Below are positions 37,795 to 49,660 of a stretch of DNA of 64,000 nucleotides, piece after piece. Position numbers and translations under genes: made by a program. The notes under the pieces were generated by a model, which saw nothing but the letters and a program-made list of their open reading frames with translations, was not told where the DNA came from and ran no database searches. The stretch is from Glandiceps talaboti (Eukaryota > Hemichordata > Enteropneusta > Spengelidae), in NCBI RefSeq assembly GCF_964340395.1, contig NC_135570.1:7818822-7882821 (forward strand), in the 5' to 3' direction. The first letter of the stretch is position 1. Each line of letters opens with the position of its first letter.

Positions 37795-38225
37795 ACAGTT
37801 GAGTAGATACAAATCGTTGTCTGGCGCGACAAAACTATTACTAGCATCGCTACATTTTATCGTCTTCTGCGACATAACTTTTACTAACATTGCTATATTT
37901 TATCGTCTGGTGCGACAAGACTGTTACTGGCATCGCTACATTTTATCGTCTGATGCGACAAAAATCTCACTTTGCATGGCTACTGTTATTGTAGAAGATT
38001 GTTGCCAAGTTATGTAAATTGTAACAATGTTTCTTTTTCTGGTATGTCAGTGCGTTAAAATGTAACAATAATTGTACTTCCAGTTTTGTGGTACCAGATA
38101 TGATGCGGCAATTTTGATAAAATTTTCACCAAGCTAGACGATAAGATTTACCAATGTTAGTAAGAGATTTGTAAAACAAGACAATAAAATGTAGCAATGT
38201 TCGTGAGATTTTTGTCGCGCAAACT
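37795..38225. mobile_element. foldback element with internal ~58-bp tandem units
   Basis: Three to four direct units contain 'gcatcgctacattttatcgt' and 'gcgacaaaactattact' (37810-37980). The inverse appears at 38105-38220 ('gacaataaaatgtagcaatg', 'gagatttttgtcgcgc'), so the region can fold back on itself. It is non-coding. Confidence 0.6.
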
Positions 38226-39230
38226 GCAAGGTGACCATTTGTTTCTAGTCAACTAGCTTCAATTGTATAGAACACAATGGACATAGAGTTAAATCGTGTA
38301 TCAATACGTACATGCTGAATATACTTATCACGACCCCAGAGTTCACTACAGAGTCGATGACTGTATAAACTAAAAAAATCTGTTCATGTTTTTGCAGTCC
38401 TGCACGACATGCTGAGTTCAATAGATTCAATAGCTCATGTCAGAACAAATAACATAGTGTAATCTTCTGTAGCTCGTGCCGCAAACAAAGGTAAAGTTAA
38501 GCCGTATGTATATCTTTTTTGTATGCTAGCATGATACAAAATAGAATGAGGTTTTTGCAATTTCCCAAAATATACTTTAAAGGCTCTGCATTTAACCACA
38601 GGGAAGACCACATGAAGAGCTTCAAAGAAAGCGTCAACATGACAGACAGACAGCGACACGCGTGATCACACATTGTGAAAACATAATGTGTTGTCGTTAG
38701 TTCAGAGACGAAGCCTGCAGGATGGCATACAACAGTCAGAGTAATTTCTATACAGTGGCGATCCAGCGCATATTTCCATTTTTAATTCAAGTGAGTCTAC
38801 TTAAATCTTACAAAGTATATGTAAATAAAATTTCTATACACGGTTCCTGAAGCCCACAGGCTAGATAGACAGGGAAGCAAAACAAACTCAAAATGTTACG
38901 TTCAAAGAAGCTGACAAACAAAAACAACCGTTAGATCGTGTTGTGTATGGAAGAAAAGTTATGCTGCGATGTATACTGAACGTATCTTTAGTACGAGTTA
39001 ATACTCATGGTAAAATGTCTATCTTTATCATGCAATCAATACAGTATACTAATGTTTATCACTGTGTTCTTATATACAGTACATGTATTCGAAAAAAATT
39101 GATCTGATTTTATGTACAACGTTACATTTCACTTTTCAATACCTTGATGTAGTAAACCTCGTTCGGTTTTAAGGGGCACACTGCACAGCATATTTAGGTA
39201 AAATACAACACAAAAGAACACAGTACAGTG
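38226..39230. other. intergenic, nothing recognised
   Basis: No supported exon or repeat. Confidence 0.4.
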
Positions 39231-39369
39231 CGACACAACAAAGTACAGCACAGCACAACACAACACAACACAACACAACACAACACAACACAACACAACA
39301 CAACACGACACAACACAACACAACACAACACAACACAACACAACACAACACAACACAACACAACACAAC
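39231..39369. repeat. (ACAAC)n pentanucleotide microsatellite
   Basis: About 25 CAACA units with a few substitutions. The minus strand reads as VLCCVV peptides in every frame. Confidence 0.95.
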
Positions 39370-40232
39370 GACCATAACACATGATTGTTCTGCATATTTA
39401 CATAGGTTAATACAAAGGTGTAAAAATCAATGGTATGATTAGCTAGTACATAACGCCCCAGGTTACGAATGTGTACATTAAAGGCACACTTACACCTACA
39501 CGTTTGCCTGAATTGCAGTCCAATATTTCCATAGGCCTAACATCATCACTATATTTCATTATCACATCATAAAACATTCTTCAGCCTATGAACAAGTATT
39601 ACTCGCTTGACACTAATATCCGGGTATTCTTCCAAACTAAAATATTTTACACCCGTTGTACATCATAGAGTCTTTTGTTGATGGTATATATTGACGTCGG
39701 ATACCTTCCAAAATTGAAATTCATGATTGTGGTCAAGCATACCTTTATCAGTGTTAGGTGTATTGCTAACACACAATATGGCCACCTTCTTACGATCATT
39801 TGGCACTATTTTAATTGTAATAGTTTATGTAGTATATCTGTGGTGAAGATACATGTTAAATATCACACCTAAGCCTGTTACAAATAGGAAAACTGCAAGT
39901 TAGTTTGCTTGCCATCATCCCTTTAAAAAATAAAATAAAAGTGCGCCCTCTATGACCCTTGTCGTGAATGTGGCTTGGAAGAAATACAGCTTCTAAATGA
40001 ATCGATGTCAAACAGCAATGTCTCATTCAATGTCGTATTTCCAGTTTTGTCACGTGCACTCCAATGGCCAACACTTGTTACCTAATCGACCACAGAGGAA
40101 ATAGTCAATGTTTACTGTGCTATCAATGTGCTAATTATTTATTTTCGTCTTCAATTTTAAAATTGTGCTTAAAATAAAACAAAATGAAATTACTCCTGAT
40201 AAATATACCTATCCAGAAATTCTGTCGTTTTC
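39370..40232. other. intergenic, downstream of the minus-strand gene
   Basis: No supported feature. It may include part of that gene's 3' flank. Confidence 0.4.
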
Positions 40233-40238
40233 TTTATT
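40233..40238 (-). terminator. candidate poly(A) signal of the minus-strand gene
   Basis: TTTATT on the plus strand gives AATAAA on the minus strand, 70 bp beyond the stop codon of the gene at 40308. Confidence 0.5.
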
Positions 40239-40307
40239 TTTAATCTTTCGTGTGTTTTTCTGCCTTTTTGAGGAAGAAGATATATGGCAACAATGTACAA
40301 AATACTT

Positions 40308-41764
40308 TTAAACTTTAACCCCAGAGTTGGTGACTTCCTCTTTCTTGCGTAGGTTTAATTTAGCTAATAGACTTTGCCATTTGCTTCCTTGATGTTCCTG
40401 ATTTGGTACCCATACGCCATCACCTTTATTTCTCTTGGACTTACTTCCGCTCCTTTCATCCACCGAAGTTTCATCAGCACCCTCACGCACCAACTCCTCA
40501 GACAGCCTAGCCTCAATAGCTTTACCGAGCAACTCGGGATCAAACGCAGAAAACACGCTGGCATCAATGAGACCCTCGGCGTCGGCAGATTTCTCAGTAA
40601 GAGATGTTTCGCACGCTTCCTCTTCATTCGTCTCCTCCCCCTCAGCACCCATGACTTCTGAAATCGGTTTTAGTTCGAACTCTGGGAGTTCCTCTTCACT
40701 TTCATAACTGCCCTCATAAATGACATTTGGAAATACATGTTGGTTTGATGAACTTGTGAGAACATGAGTCAATGGATTTGCTTTGTTCATTGTTGTTGAT
40801 GTGGAAGGTGTCGGCGACTGACGACTGCTTAATTTTAACGGTGAAGAAAAACTCTCCACAGAAGTAGACGAACCCGTCGACGCAGGCGCCTCGGCACTCC
40901 GACCAATTCGTTCAAAATTGGCTATCTTCGGACGACTAGAAATATTTTCTTTTCCGATCGGCGAAATCTCTGGCAGACTCATAAGTCGTCCAATTGACCC
41001 AATTGAACGTTTTTCCCTTGTAGTTTGAGTGGTGGTCTTGATAATATGTTTTAGATCATCATTTGAACATACGATCCCCGCAGAGGCTGAGCGTGGTTGG
41101 TTAAGAGAATGCTGACGCATAAATCTATTTACCTGTATTGCGGATTCACTGTTTGTACGTAATAACTTCTTAGTTGGGTGCCTTTCCTTCACCGACCTCG
41201 ACCTGCTCTCAACTCTTCCTTCCTGCCCAACAACACAACTTGGTTGAGTTTCCTTCATTCGCACACTCTGAAAGATATCGTTACTCAACGCTCCATCAGA
41301 CTGTGCCCTGGCTTTCTTTCGACCCAAACTAGCTTTCCCAGACACCTTTTCGTTAACCGGCGTGGAAGATTTCGATACAGTGTCATGTTTACTATCAGAG
41401 AGTAAACCTTGACTGTATTTCTTGAGGTCTGTAGGTGGGGAACTCGTTGGATCATCTTGTGGTAGTCTTTCATAATCAACACTTTTACTAATCTTCATTT
41501 TGGGTTTTCTGTAACGACTTGTACTTTCAGCTTGTGGCCTGCGATTGTCTGACATCACATTCTTTTGTTGTTTTGGATCGTTTGCTGAATGTGGTTTGCT
41601 ATCAGTCACTTCCGTCAGTTTGTGAAATTCATTTGTGTTTCCACTCAAAAATTTATTCTTCTCAGCTTTGACCTTCCTCTCTGATAGCTGGTCTAACATT
41701 ATTCGTGGTCTTTGTATTCGATATTTCAATATCTTCTTAAGTTTATACTCCAGGGAAGAAGTTT
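40308..41764 (-). CDS. unrecognised Ser-rich, largely disordered protein (3' terminal exon or single-exon gene)
   Basis: An uninterrupted frame of about 484 codons ends at 40308. No ATG opens it. The first in-frame ATG is at 41699 (RPRIMLDQL, A at -3), and the frame stays open upstream to an acceptor-like 'attattttgatcaacag' with the exon starting at 41764. I prefer a terminal exon with 5' exons to the right, which I could not find; a single-exon gene from 41699 would give 463 residues. The start is basic (EYKLKKILKYRIQRPR). The middle is Ser/Pro/Lys-rich and looks disordered. Then come RSIGSIGRLMSLPEISPIGK, an acidic segment (ESEEELPEFELKPISEVMG), a putative helix SAFDPELLGKAIEARLSEEL and a basic end WQSLLAKLNLRKKEE. 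Mixed composition, non-repetitive sequence and a nearby poly(A) signal support a real gene. I do not recognise the family. Confidence 0.7.
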
Positions 41765-41879
41765 CTGTTGATCAAAATAATATGGTATCATTATTACCAA
41801 AAGCTGAATACGTTACCATGGTAACATTCAAAGGGGAACAAAGTCGAGGCTGATTTTATAGCTCAGCTGCATTTGTTAT

Positions 41880-42268
41880 GCTTAGGGACCAGCGCACAAT
41901 GTCACACAAGCTCAATAAGCGAACTTTGTTCGTTTAGAACAAACTCCCTCCCTCCTAAAGGAACGTTCACAAGTGCGACATTGACACGTTTATATACGAT
42001 GTAAACCATGGTGAAAATTGTAGTGGTCACACCACTACGATCGATGTAATGTAAAAACATGATGGTAAACACACTAAAATAATACCAGAAACCCAACACT
42101 ATATCATAAGCAACTTAGAAATATCTCAGTAGTAAATACAGAGCCTGTTATCATTGAAGATGTGACAGTTTTCGAAATTGCGAAATGGAAGTTCAGCAAT
42201 CGCATTGACGCCAGACTCCCTCCCTCCTTATTGAGCTTGTGTGATATTGAGCGATCGGCCCTTAGGGG
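41880..42268. mobile_element. MITE, family C, complete copy
   Basis: The left end 'gtcacacaagctcaataa' with the outer 'cttagggaccagcgcacaat' is inverted at the right end 'ttattgagcttgtgtgatat' with the outer 'gagcgatcggcccttagggg'. A 'ctccctccctcc' tract lies inside each arm. It is non-coding and about 390 bp. Confidence 0.75.
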
Positions 42269-42839
42269 ACAAAAAAAATCATTTTCATCTTGTATCGCGC
42301 GACGAGAAACGTGGGCAAAGTTGGCTTAGAAGAGGCCTCCGGGATCCTGTTCACTGGTTTGATGCATTATGGGAAATAACTGGGGACTAGACAGGTTCAG
42401 GGTTTGTCGAAAGAGTTTACTTGATCTTCCAAAGAATAACGCAATGCCAAGATAAAACAAGCCTTCCCATTTCCACCTCTAACGCGTATTGAAATAAAAA
42501 TATCAGCAAATGGGTTTATAGCTTAAAATGTCCAAGGGAAGTATTTGAACACACCTGCCATCAAAAAACGAACTATATATGTTGTTGACCAATCTGACCA
42601 TGAGGAACAATACACAGAAAAAGAAACTACTAAGAATTTGTTCATACAACATTATATATGAACATACAAAACAAATACTGATGTTCGAAAGACCCATTGA
42701 TCGGTACTCCCTAAAGGAGTAATTCCTTCACAACGGCTGTCGCGGTATAGAGTAGTTGAACGACATAGCACTGTCATTCTGACGATACATATGAGGATCA
42801 CAAACACAAAATGTCAACATATGAGATTGGGGTAAATGT
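42269..42839. other. intergenic, nothing recognised
   Basis: No exon of the minus-strand gene could be identified with confidence here. Confidence 0.4.
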
Positions 42840-43200
42840 GATGTCATCACCAGAGGTTTCAACCCATAATTTCTTTGTAGGAAATCCCCTAAATAGCCGA
42901 ACACATGTCGAATGCAGCAGGGCTTCATTATTAGATTTCAAAGTAGGCTAAGTTATAATTGCAGAGCTGCTATTTTATCACCCAAAATCGAATACAAGTT
43001 GATAGCAGTAATCAATATAAGTGTTCTAATGGCAGAAATAAGTTTGACTGGACTTTTCGATAGCAGTAATCAATACAAATGTACTACACGCAGAAGTAAG
43101 TCTGACTGGACTTTTACTTTAATTTGATAGCAGTAATCAATACAATTGTACTCAAGGTAGAAATAAGTCTGACTGGACTTTTCCTTTAAGTTGATAGCAA
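42840..43200. mobile_element. family D element with its right end repeated in tandem
   Basis: The interior matches the copy at 5701 ('tagccgaacacatgtcgaat', 'agatttcaaagtaggcta'). It is followed by about three and a half tandem copies of the 67-bp right-end motif (42991-43057, to about 43118, to about 43185, then a partial). It is intermediate between the single element and the 17-copy array. Confidence 0.75.
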
Positions 43201-43660
43201 GTGTTTGTTAGTTTTTTTGCATGGTATATGCTAATAGTCTGTAGGGTACGACCTGCAGTGCCACGCCTATCAACCATCACAAATTACTACAGTATGACAT
43301 ATCTTACAGTCTAGCAGGAAGAACGCTTTGTCGAAAACCATTTGCCTCGTTTACGGCAGCGCCAAGTCACGTTCCTCATTTCAGTGAAAATGTGTAGCCA
43401 GTCCTTTGAGAACACATTAAAGGGAATTTAATAATAACTTCTAATGAATGTGTCAAAATTAAAAGGTCATATTTACTGACACATCTTGTCCATGCGATAT
43501 AAATAAAACCTTAGCTACCTCCGAAGTAGAACTAAATCTTTCAGTAAGTACGAATGCTTGTCGTAGTTCATCGTACATCACAGCGCGTGGATGATTTCAA
43601 TAAAAATGGTTATATTTTCTTTAAAAAAAACTACTTTGGAGAAAAGAATTCCCCATCATA
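43201..43660. other. intergenic, with a family E fragment
   Basis: 'tgcctcgtttacggcagcgc' followed by 'caagtcacgttcctcatttc' at about 43347-43385 resembles the right module of family E at 37308. Nothing else was recognised. Confidence 0.4.
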
Positions 43661-43664
43661 CATG

Positions 43665-44270
43665 ATTGTATATTGTTCTATTTGTGCAGTTGCAATGGCA
43701 TTTTACTGCAAGGTATTTCACGGTGTTGTAATTAGATACTATGCCTCAATAATTGTCTTCATGCCGTCACAGAATATATATACGAGTGGCCTAAGGGGCC
43801 TTGTCACTACGAGTCAAGAAGTCAAGAAGTATTTGAATGAAGACAAATATTGCAGCATAATGTAATAAGTATAATCTTGAAAAATATGGCAATAATGGTG
43901 ACTTGGAATGTTTGACTTAATTTCGAGCATGGCAGAACCAGTGACGTAGACACGGGTTGTCATGACGTAGAACGATCTGGGTATATGATACATATTTTCT
44001 GTTCCAATACATTACCCTGTATTTACATGGTTTGTGCATGGTATAATTAGATATTATCCTCAATATTTTCCTTCGTTCAACCAAAGATAATACGAGTGAC
44101 CTGAGGGGCCTTGTCACTACGAGTCGCTAGACGAGTAGCAACAAACCATTAGCAGAACCAGTGACGTAGACACGGGTTGTCGTGACGTGGAACGAAAAGT
44201 GCATATAATTCATATGTTCTGTTCTATAACAGCATCTTGGCTTGTGCAGGGTATGATTTAATAAGTTCAG
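43665..44270. repeat. tandem duplication of a ~220-310 bp segment
   Basis: 'gcagaaccagtgacgtagac' followed by 'acgggttgtc' occurs at about 43932 and 44152. 'aggggccttgtcactacgag' occurs at about 43795 and 44105. The block 'taattagatattatcctcaa' also has two versions. Unequal spacing (220 versus 310 bp) implies a later insertion or deletion. Confidence 0.75.
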
Positions 44271-45160
44271 TCTGTGACCCAATTTTATTTTATTCATAAT
44301 TGTATTTCTATCATAGAGTATCGATCAGTTAAAAAATCAATTTTAACGGATGTGTAAATGGTCTCATTTTTGCACACTGACAGATTTGTTTCTCTAGAAA
44401 GCAGAATTCCTTTAAAAAAGGGAGACATTTTCGACATATAATGACAGTGAAAAATAAAATATATTGACAGTAACCGCCTACAAGTGGACGTTATGTCTGA
44501 TACATCTTCCGCGTCATTGATTACACTTTATGAACCACGGGTCGCTTCCTACTCAAATTTGATGTAATCTAGTTATGATTTAGCATAGTCTGATAGTATG
44601 GTAATCTTACTGTACAAAAAGAAAAGATGCTAGCTCGAGTATTCAAGACAGCGAGCATATTGAGAGGAACAAAGCATTGCCAATTATCTGATATGTATCT
44701 TCTTTTCCTGAAATGGAAATCATGGAAAAATTCTTGGCGATGACACTCATCCATTAATTCGTATTATAACCATAGACCCTCCAGCACGATGTTATAACAC
44801 ACCGTGTTCATATACTTTTCAGTGATTGGATTGGCTTAGATTGTACCGTCCGTGGTATGGTCTATTGACCGGTCGTGACCTCAATTTTAATATAGGGTGC
44901 ACTATTGGCATTCTATCTTCCCTAGGGCAATAGTCGCGTAGTACACGGAAGTCGAGATTTGCTTTGATCATAGAAAGATTTCATGCCTGAGAATGTGATG
45001 TGTTATAAAACACTTATTGCCTTGCCTTATTTGGGCACTAGCAGATGTCATATTACCCTCATGTTGTTCTTTAGCAACTATTCCCCCCCCCACCGGGTTC
45101 CAGCCTGGAGAAATAGTTACATGACAGCCTTCGTGGTAATAGACGTCCACTAGTGCTCTC
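44271..45160. other. intergenic, nothing recognised
   Basis: No supported gene. A poly-C run is present at about 45083-45091. Confidence 0.4.
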
Positions 45161-45161
45161 G

Positions 45162-46988
45162 CTCATACTACAATAAGTGTATACTATACCCTCATACCTA
45201 TAATAAGTGTATACTATACCCCCATACCTACAATAAGTGTATACTATACCCTCATACCTACAATAAGTGTATACTATACCCTCATACCTACAATAAGTGT
45301 ATACTATACCCCCATTCCTACAATAAGTGTATACTATACCCCCATTCCTACAATAAGTGTATACTATACCCCCATTCCTACAATAAGTGTATACTATACC
45401 CCCACTCCTACAATAAGTGTATACTATACCCCCATTCCTATAATAAGTGTATACTATACCCCCATTCCTACAATAAGTGTATCCTATACCCCCATTCCTA
45501 CAATAAGTGCATACTATACCCCCATTCATACAATAAGTGTATAATATACCCCCATTCCTACAATAAGTGTATACTATACCCTCATACCTACAATAAGTGT
45601 ATACTATACCCCCATTCCTACAATAAGTGTATACTATACCCTCATACCTACAATAAGTGTATACTATACCCCCATTCCTACAATAAGTGTATACTATACC
45701 CCCATACCTACAGTAAGTGTATACTATACCCCCATACCTACAATAAGTGTATACTATACCCTCATACCTACAATAAGTGTATACTATACCCTCATACCTA
45801 CAATAAGTGTATACTATACCCTCATACCTACAATAAGTGTATACTATACCCCCATTCCTACAATAAGTGTATACTATACCCCCATTCCTACAATAAGTGT
45901 AAACTATACCCTCATACCTACAATAAATGTATACTATACCCTCATACCTACAATAAGTGTATACTATACCCTCATACCTACAGTAAGTGTATACTATACC
46001 CTCATACCTACAGTAAGTGTATACTATACCCTCATACCTACAATAAGTGTATACTATACCCCCATTCCTACAATAAGTGTATACTATACCCTCATACCTA
46101 CAATAAGTGTATACTATACCCCCATACCTACAATAAGTGTATACTATACCCTCATACCTACAATAAGTGTATACTATACCCCCATACCTACAATAAGTGT
46201 ATACTATACCCTCATACCTACAATAAGTGTATACTATACCCTCATACCTACAATAAGTGTATACTATACCCTCATACCTACAATAAGTGTATACTATACC
46301 CCATACCTACAATAAGTGTATACTATACCCTCATACCTACAATAAGTGTATACTATACCCTCATACCTGCAGTAAGTGTATACTATACCCCCATACCTAC
46401 AATAAGTGTATACTATACCCTCATACCTACAATAAGTGTATACTATACCCTCATACCTACAGTAAGTGTATACTATACCCTCATACCTACAATAAGTGTA
46501 TACTATACCCTCATACCTACAATAAGTGTATACTATACCCTCATACCTACAATAAGTGTATACTATACCCTTATACCTACAATAAGTGTATACTATACCC
46601 TCATACCTACAATAAGTGTATACTATACCCTCATACCTACAATAAGTGTATACTATACCCTCATACCTACAGTAAGTGTATACTATACCCTCATACCTAC
46701 AGTAAGTGTATACTATACCCTCATACCTACAGTAAGTGTATACTATACCCTCATACCTACAGTAAGTGTATACTATACCCTCATACCTACAATAAGTGTA
46801 TACTATACCCTCATACCTACAATAAGTGTATACTATACCCTTATATCCACAGTGAGTGTATACTATACCCTCATACCTACAATAAGTGTATACTATACCC
46901 TCATACCTACAATAAGTGTATACTATACCCTCATACCTACAATAAGTGTATACTATACCCTCATACCTACAATAAGTGTATACTATAC
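45162..46988. repeat. 30-bp minisatellite, ~61 copies
   Basis: The unit is 'caataagtgtatactatacc' plus 'ctcataccta', with main variants 'cccattccta' and 'cccataccta'. The 'cccattccta' type is concentrated on the left and 'ctcataccta' fills the right. One unit near 46300 has lost a base. Because 30 is divisible by three, both strands have long open frames (YNKCILYPHT on plus, GGIVYTYCRN on minus). These are compositional. The right edge abuts a LINE 3' end. Confidence 0.97.
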
Positions 46989-47716
46989 TGCCAACAAATT
47001 CCCTTGGGTCAAATAATCAATGCACCAAGAACACACAGAAACTCCCATAACGCTTCCTTTACTCTTGCAATTTCACTATTAAACCATGGCGCCAGACTTT
47101 GAACTTATCTTTCGATTGAATAATGAGCAGCTTTGTACATCTCTCAAATTGACATTTCCGGAGTAACTAAACGATAATTTCCACTTCCTTGAAAACATTA
47201 ACAAAAAAACGATTTGTTTGTACTGTATTTGTAGAGATAAAAGGTTACATCAACGCCATGCAATGAGTCACATATTGATATATATTGTACTCAGGCATGC
47301 CTTGATAGATCAACAAGTCAATGTAGGTGATGAAAGGAAAAACAACATCAACATAATTTGGGTATAGAAATAGGAAGAAAAAGTAAACCAAAATTACCTT
47401 TAAATGAAAAAAATTGCCACAGATGCAATAATAATGAATTAGATGATGAGTTTCACTTATTATTTTCATGTAGAAGGCACAGCAATCTGAAAGAATAATA
47501 TTTTTCCAGAATTGTAATTTTAATATTTCTACTTTTTTGACGATATCACAAAAAGAAATAATCTTAGAAATGATAATGAAACACTGATATGCTGCTAGTT
47601 GATTGCATATTTTTTGCCAATTGTGAACCTTTTTTATATTTTATTTTTGTTTTTTCAAAATCTGTACCATACCACACTCTCTGGTAGTGTGTGTAGCGTA
47701 ATAAAGATAGATAGAT
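46989..47716 (+). mobile_element. LINE retrotransposon 3' end (degraded)
   Basis: An unbroken 47-codon frame (47355-47498) reads GIEIGRKSKPKLPLNEKNC followed by HRCNNNELDDEFHLLFSC. This is the Cys-containing C-terminal motif of many LINE reverse transcriptases (pattern L-IE-GR ... P ... C--C ... EDEFHFLF-C, recalled from the family). Upstream frames are broken. A tail follows with AATAAA at 47700-47705 and short GATA repeats, as at many LINE 3' ends. The reverse-transcriptase core is missing, probably lost where the 30-bp minisatellite now lies. It should be inactive. Confidence 0.62.
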
Positions 47717-47719
47717 TGG

Positions 47720-49244
47720 TTATAATGTATTAGTATTATTATTTCAATTTAATCACATGCAAATACTGACATAATAAGAATCTCATAATAGCATTTTCAT
47801 CAACCCATGATGTATGAGTCATGTACAACAGGTTGATGTCTTCATTTTACAAACTGTGGTCTCTACTGAAAATAAGCTGTAGTTTCCGCCACCGACCACC
47901 AAGGTGAAATGCTTTATTTTGTAAATTGTCTAAAAGTTTATATTGAAAACGTGGCAGGATAGTTAACATGATGATATAACACTAGTAATATGGACACTAT
48001 CAAAATCACTTCAGTTATATTATATTAATTCGTACGGTGACTCCAGATTTTTTAACTTGATTTTACCTGAGAATAGGTTGATATTTTCTTGAATAAAGTA
48101 ACAGCAAAAGTCAAAAGATGTTATATCATGATCAGAGGAGCATTCTCCATTAAATTGACCTTTCAAAACAAAGTTAAAACTGAGGTTCAAGTATCGATCA
48201 GGGTAACATAGCGGAAACAGCATAGAATTGCACAAATCAATGGAAGAAGCTCAGTTGATGGGTTCTCTTATCACTTAAAGGACAATAACAACATTGATTC
48301 ATTGACATTTCTTCTTGTAAATATGTTGTTCGATGAACATTTTAATCAGCAGAAAGGCAGGTGTTATATTCTTTCACAATATTACCTACACGTTGCCAGT
48401 GAAAATGAATTACTCCTACGTTCCATTTTCCATTCTGTCAACATCGCCATCTGAACTCTATGTTATTACATTGACATTCTCTTCTTTCCCTTGCTTAGTT
48501 TTCTTTTAATGTAAAGTTCACAACAATTTATCAGCTGAGAATTTATCACAGCTGAATGAATCACATCGTGGATGAGACAACTAAATGTATTAAACAGTAG
48601 AGTTTCTATGTTAGCAATAGATTTATATGAATCTGTGGATGGGTGGGTGGGTGGGTGGAAAGATCATTGTATCAGGCGTGTATTTTGCATAGGAAGTAAT
48701 AACTAATATGTATCTGTTTAATCACATAGCTGTGACAACATTAGGTAAACATTAGGAGAAAGGTTTATAATAGGGTCTCTGTGAACATCCTGGACAGGAT
48801 TACATTGGATGAGAACTTCATACAATATATAATAATGCCAACGTATTCACATTGTATAGTGTAGACACTTTGTTGAACGCAGTATAACCTGATCGAGACT
48901 CCTTCGCGTTCAGTTGTTCTTCGTACATCAACCTCTGTCTAGCGTACTGTACTCTGAATCAAGGAAGAACATCTAAATGTCAAGAGGCTAAAATAAATAG
49001 TTTTCTGATAGGCTGGTCTAATTATATTTCCGGGGGTTTTCGTAATCAGACAGGTAAAGAGAATACAGGATCTCATGTCTAGCGTGAAACCTATATAATC
49101 ATCAAACCGTAATACAAACTTACATTTTGGATGAACAAAATTATCCACGATATTATGAATTGTCAGTTTGTGTACAAAAGTTCACTTATTGTCTTAATTC
49201 TCAAACTGTAGTGTTTGAATATACATCTTTTACATAAAATAGTC
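47720..49244. other. intergenic, nothing recognised
   Basis: AT-rich. It has a short (GGGT)n run at about 48636-48658 and no supported exon. Confidence 0.45.
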
Positions 49245-49530
49245 TAAGAAGTTGCTGTTACTTTAATTTAATCTCACTGGCAGTCAAAATCCAGAAGAAA
49301 AAAACGAGGGATGAATGTGTAATATTTTGAATACAAAACAAAATGATCTCAAAGTTTACCCACATTAAACTTTAAAATGGCGACCAAACTTTGAGTTTAC
49401 TCTATGAGAAAATGATAGACAGGCAAAATAAGATTTTGAAAAAAAAAATTTCTTTCATAATTTCAAAAGAGCCAGGAGCAAACTGTCAGAGGGCAAAGTT
49501 TTGGGAGATACGAGTTACTTACAAATTGGT
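49245..49530. mobile_element. dispersed repeat family E, copy 3
   Basis: It starts with 'aagttgctgttactttaat' and 'cagtcaaaatccagaagaaa' and ends with 'ataatttcaaaagagccagg', parallel to 32292-32590. The 'ctctatgagaaaatga' block is also shared. Confidence 0.55.
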
Positions 49531-49623
49531 ACCCGAGGCACATAATTCTCAAGTCATGGTATTTTCATGGCCCCAGCTTTCAACTGACGTAAATTCAGAT
49601 GTAGTTCAATTAATATAATGCCA

Positions 49624-49660
49624 TTAGGGTTAGGGTTAAACTTGAGGGTTAGGGTTAGGT
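49624..49660. repeat. interstitial telomere-like motif
   Basis: 'ttagggttagggttaaa' is followed by 'gagggttagggttaggt'. There are four TTAGGG units in two pairs, too short to be a telomere. Confidence 0.6.

Noticed and set aside
45071-45529. 152-codon minus-strand frame (GGIVYTYCRN decapeptides)
   Set aside because: The other strand of the same satellite; composition only.
45162-46988. CRISPR-like array of regular repeats
   Set aside because: The units are contiguous with no unique spacers, and the genome is eukaryotic.
46287-47102. 271-codon plus-strand frame (YNKCILYPHT decapeptides)
   Set aside because: Produced by a 30-bp satellite whose length is divisible by three. It runs on into LINE sequence and has no splice or promoter support.
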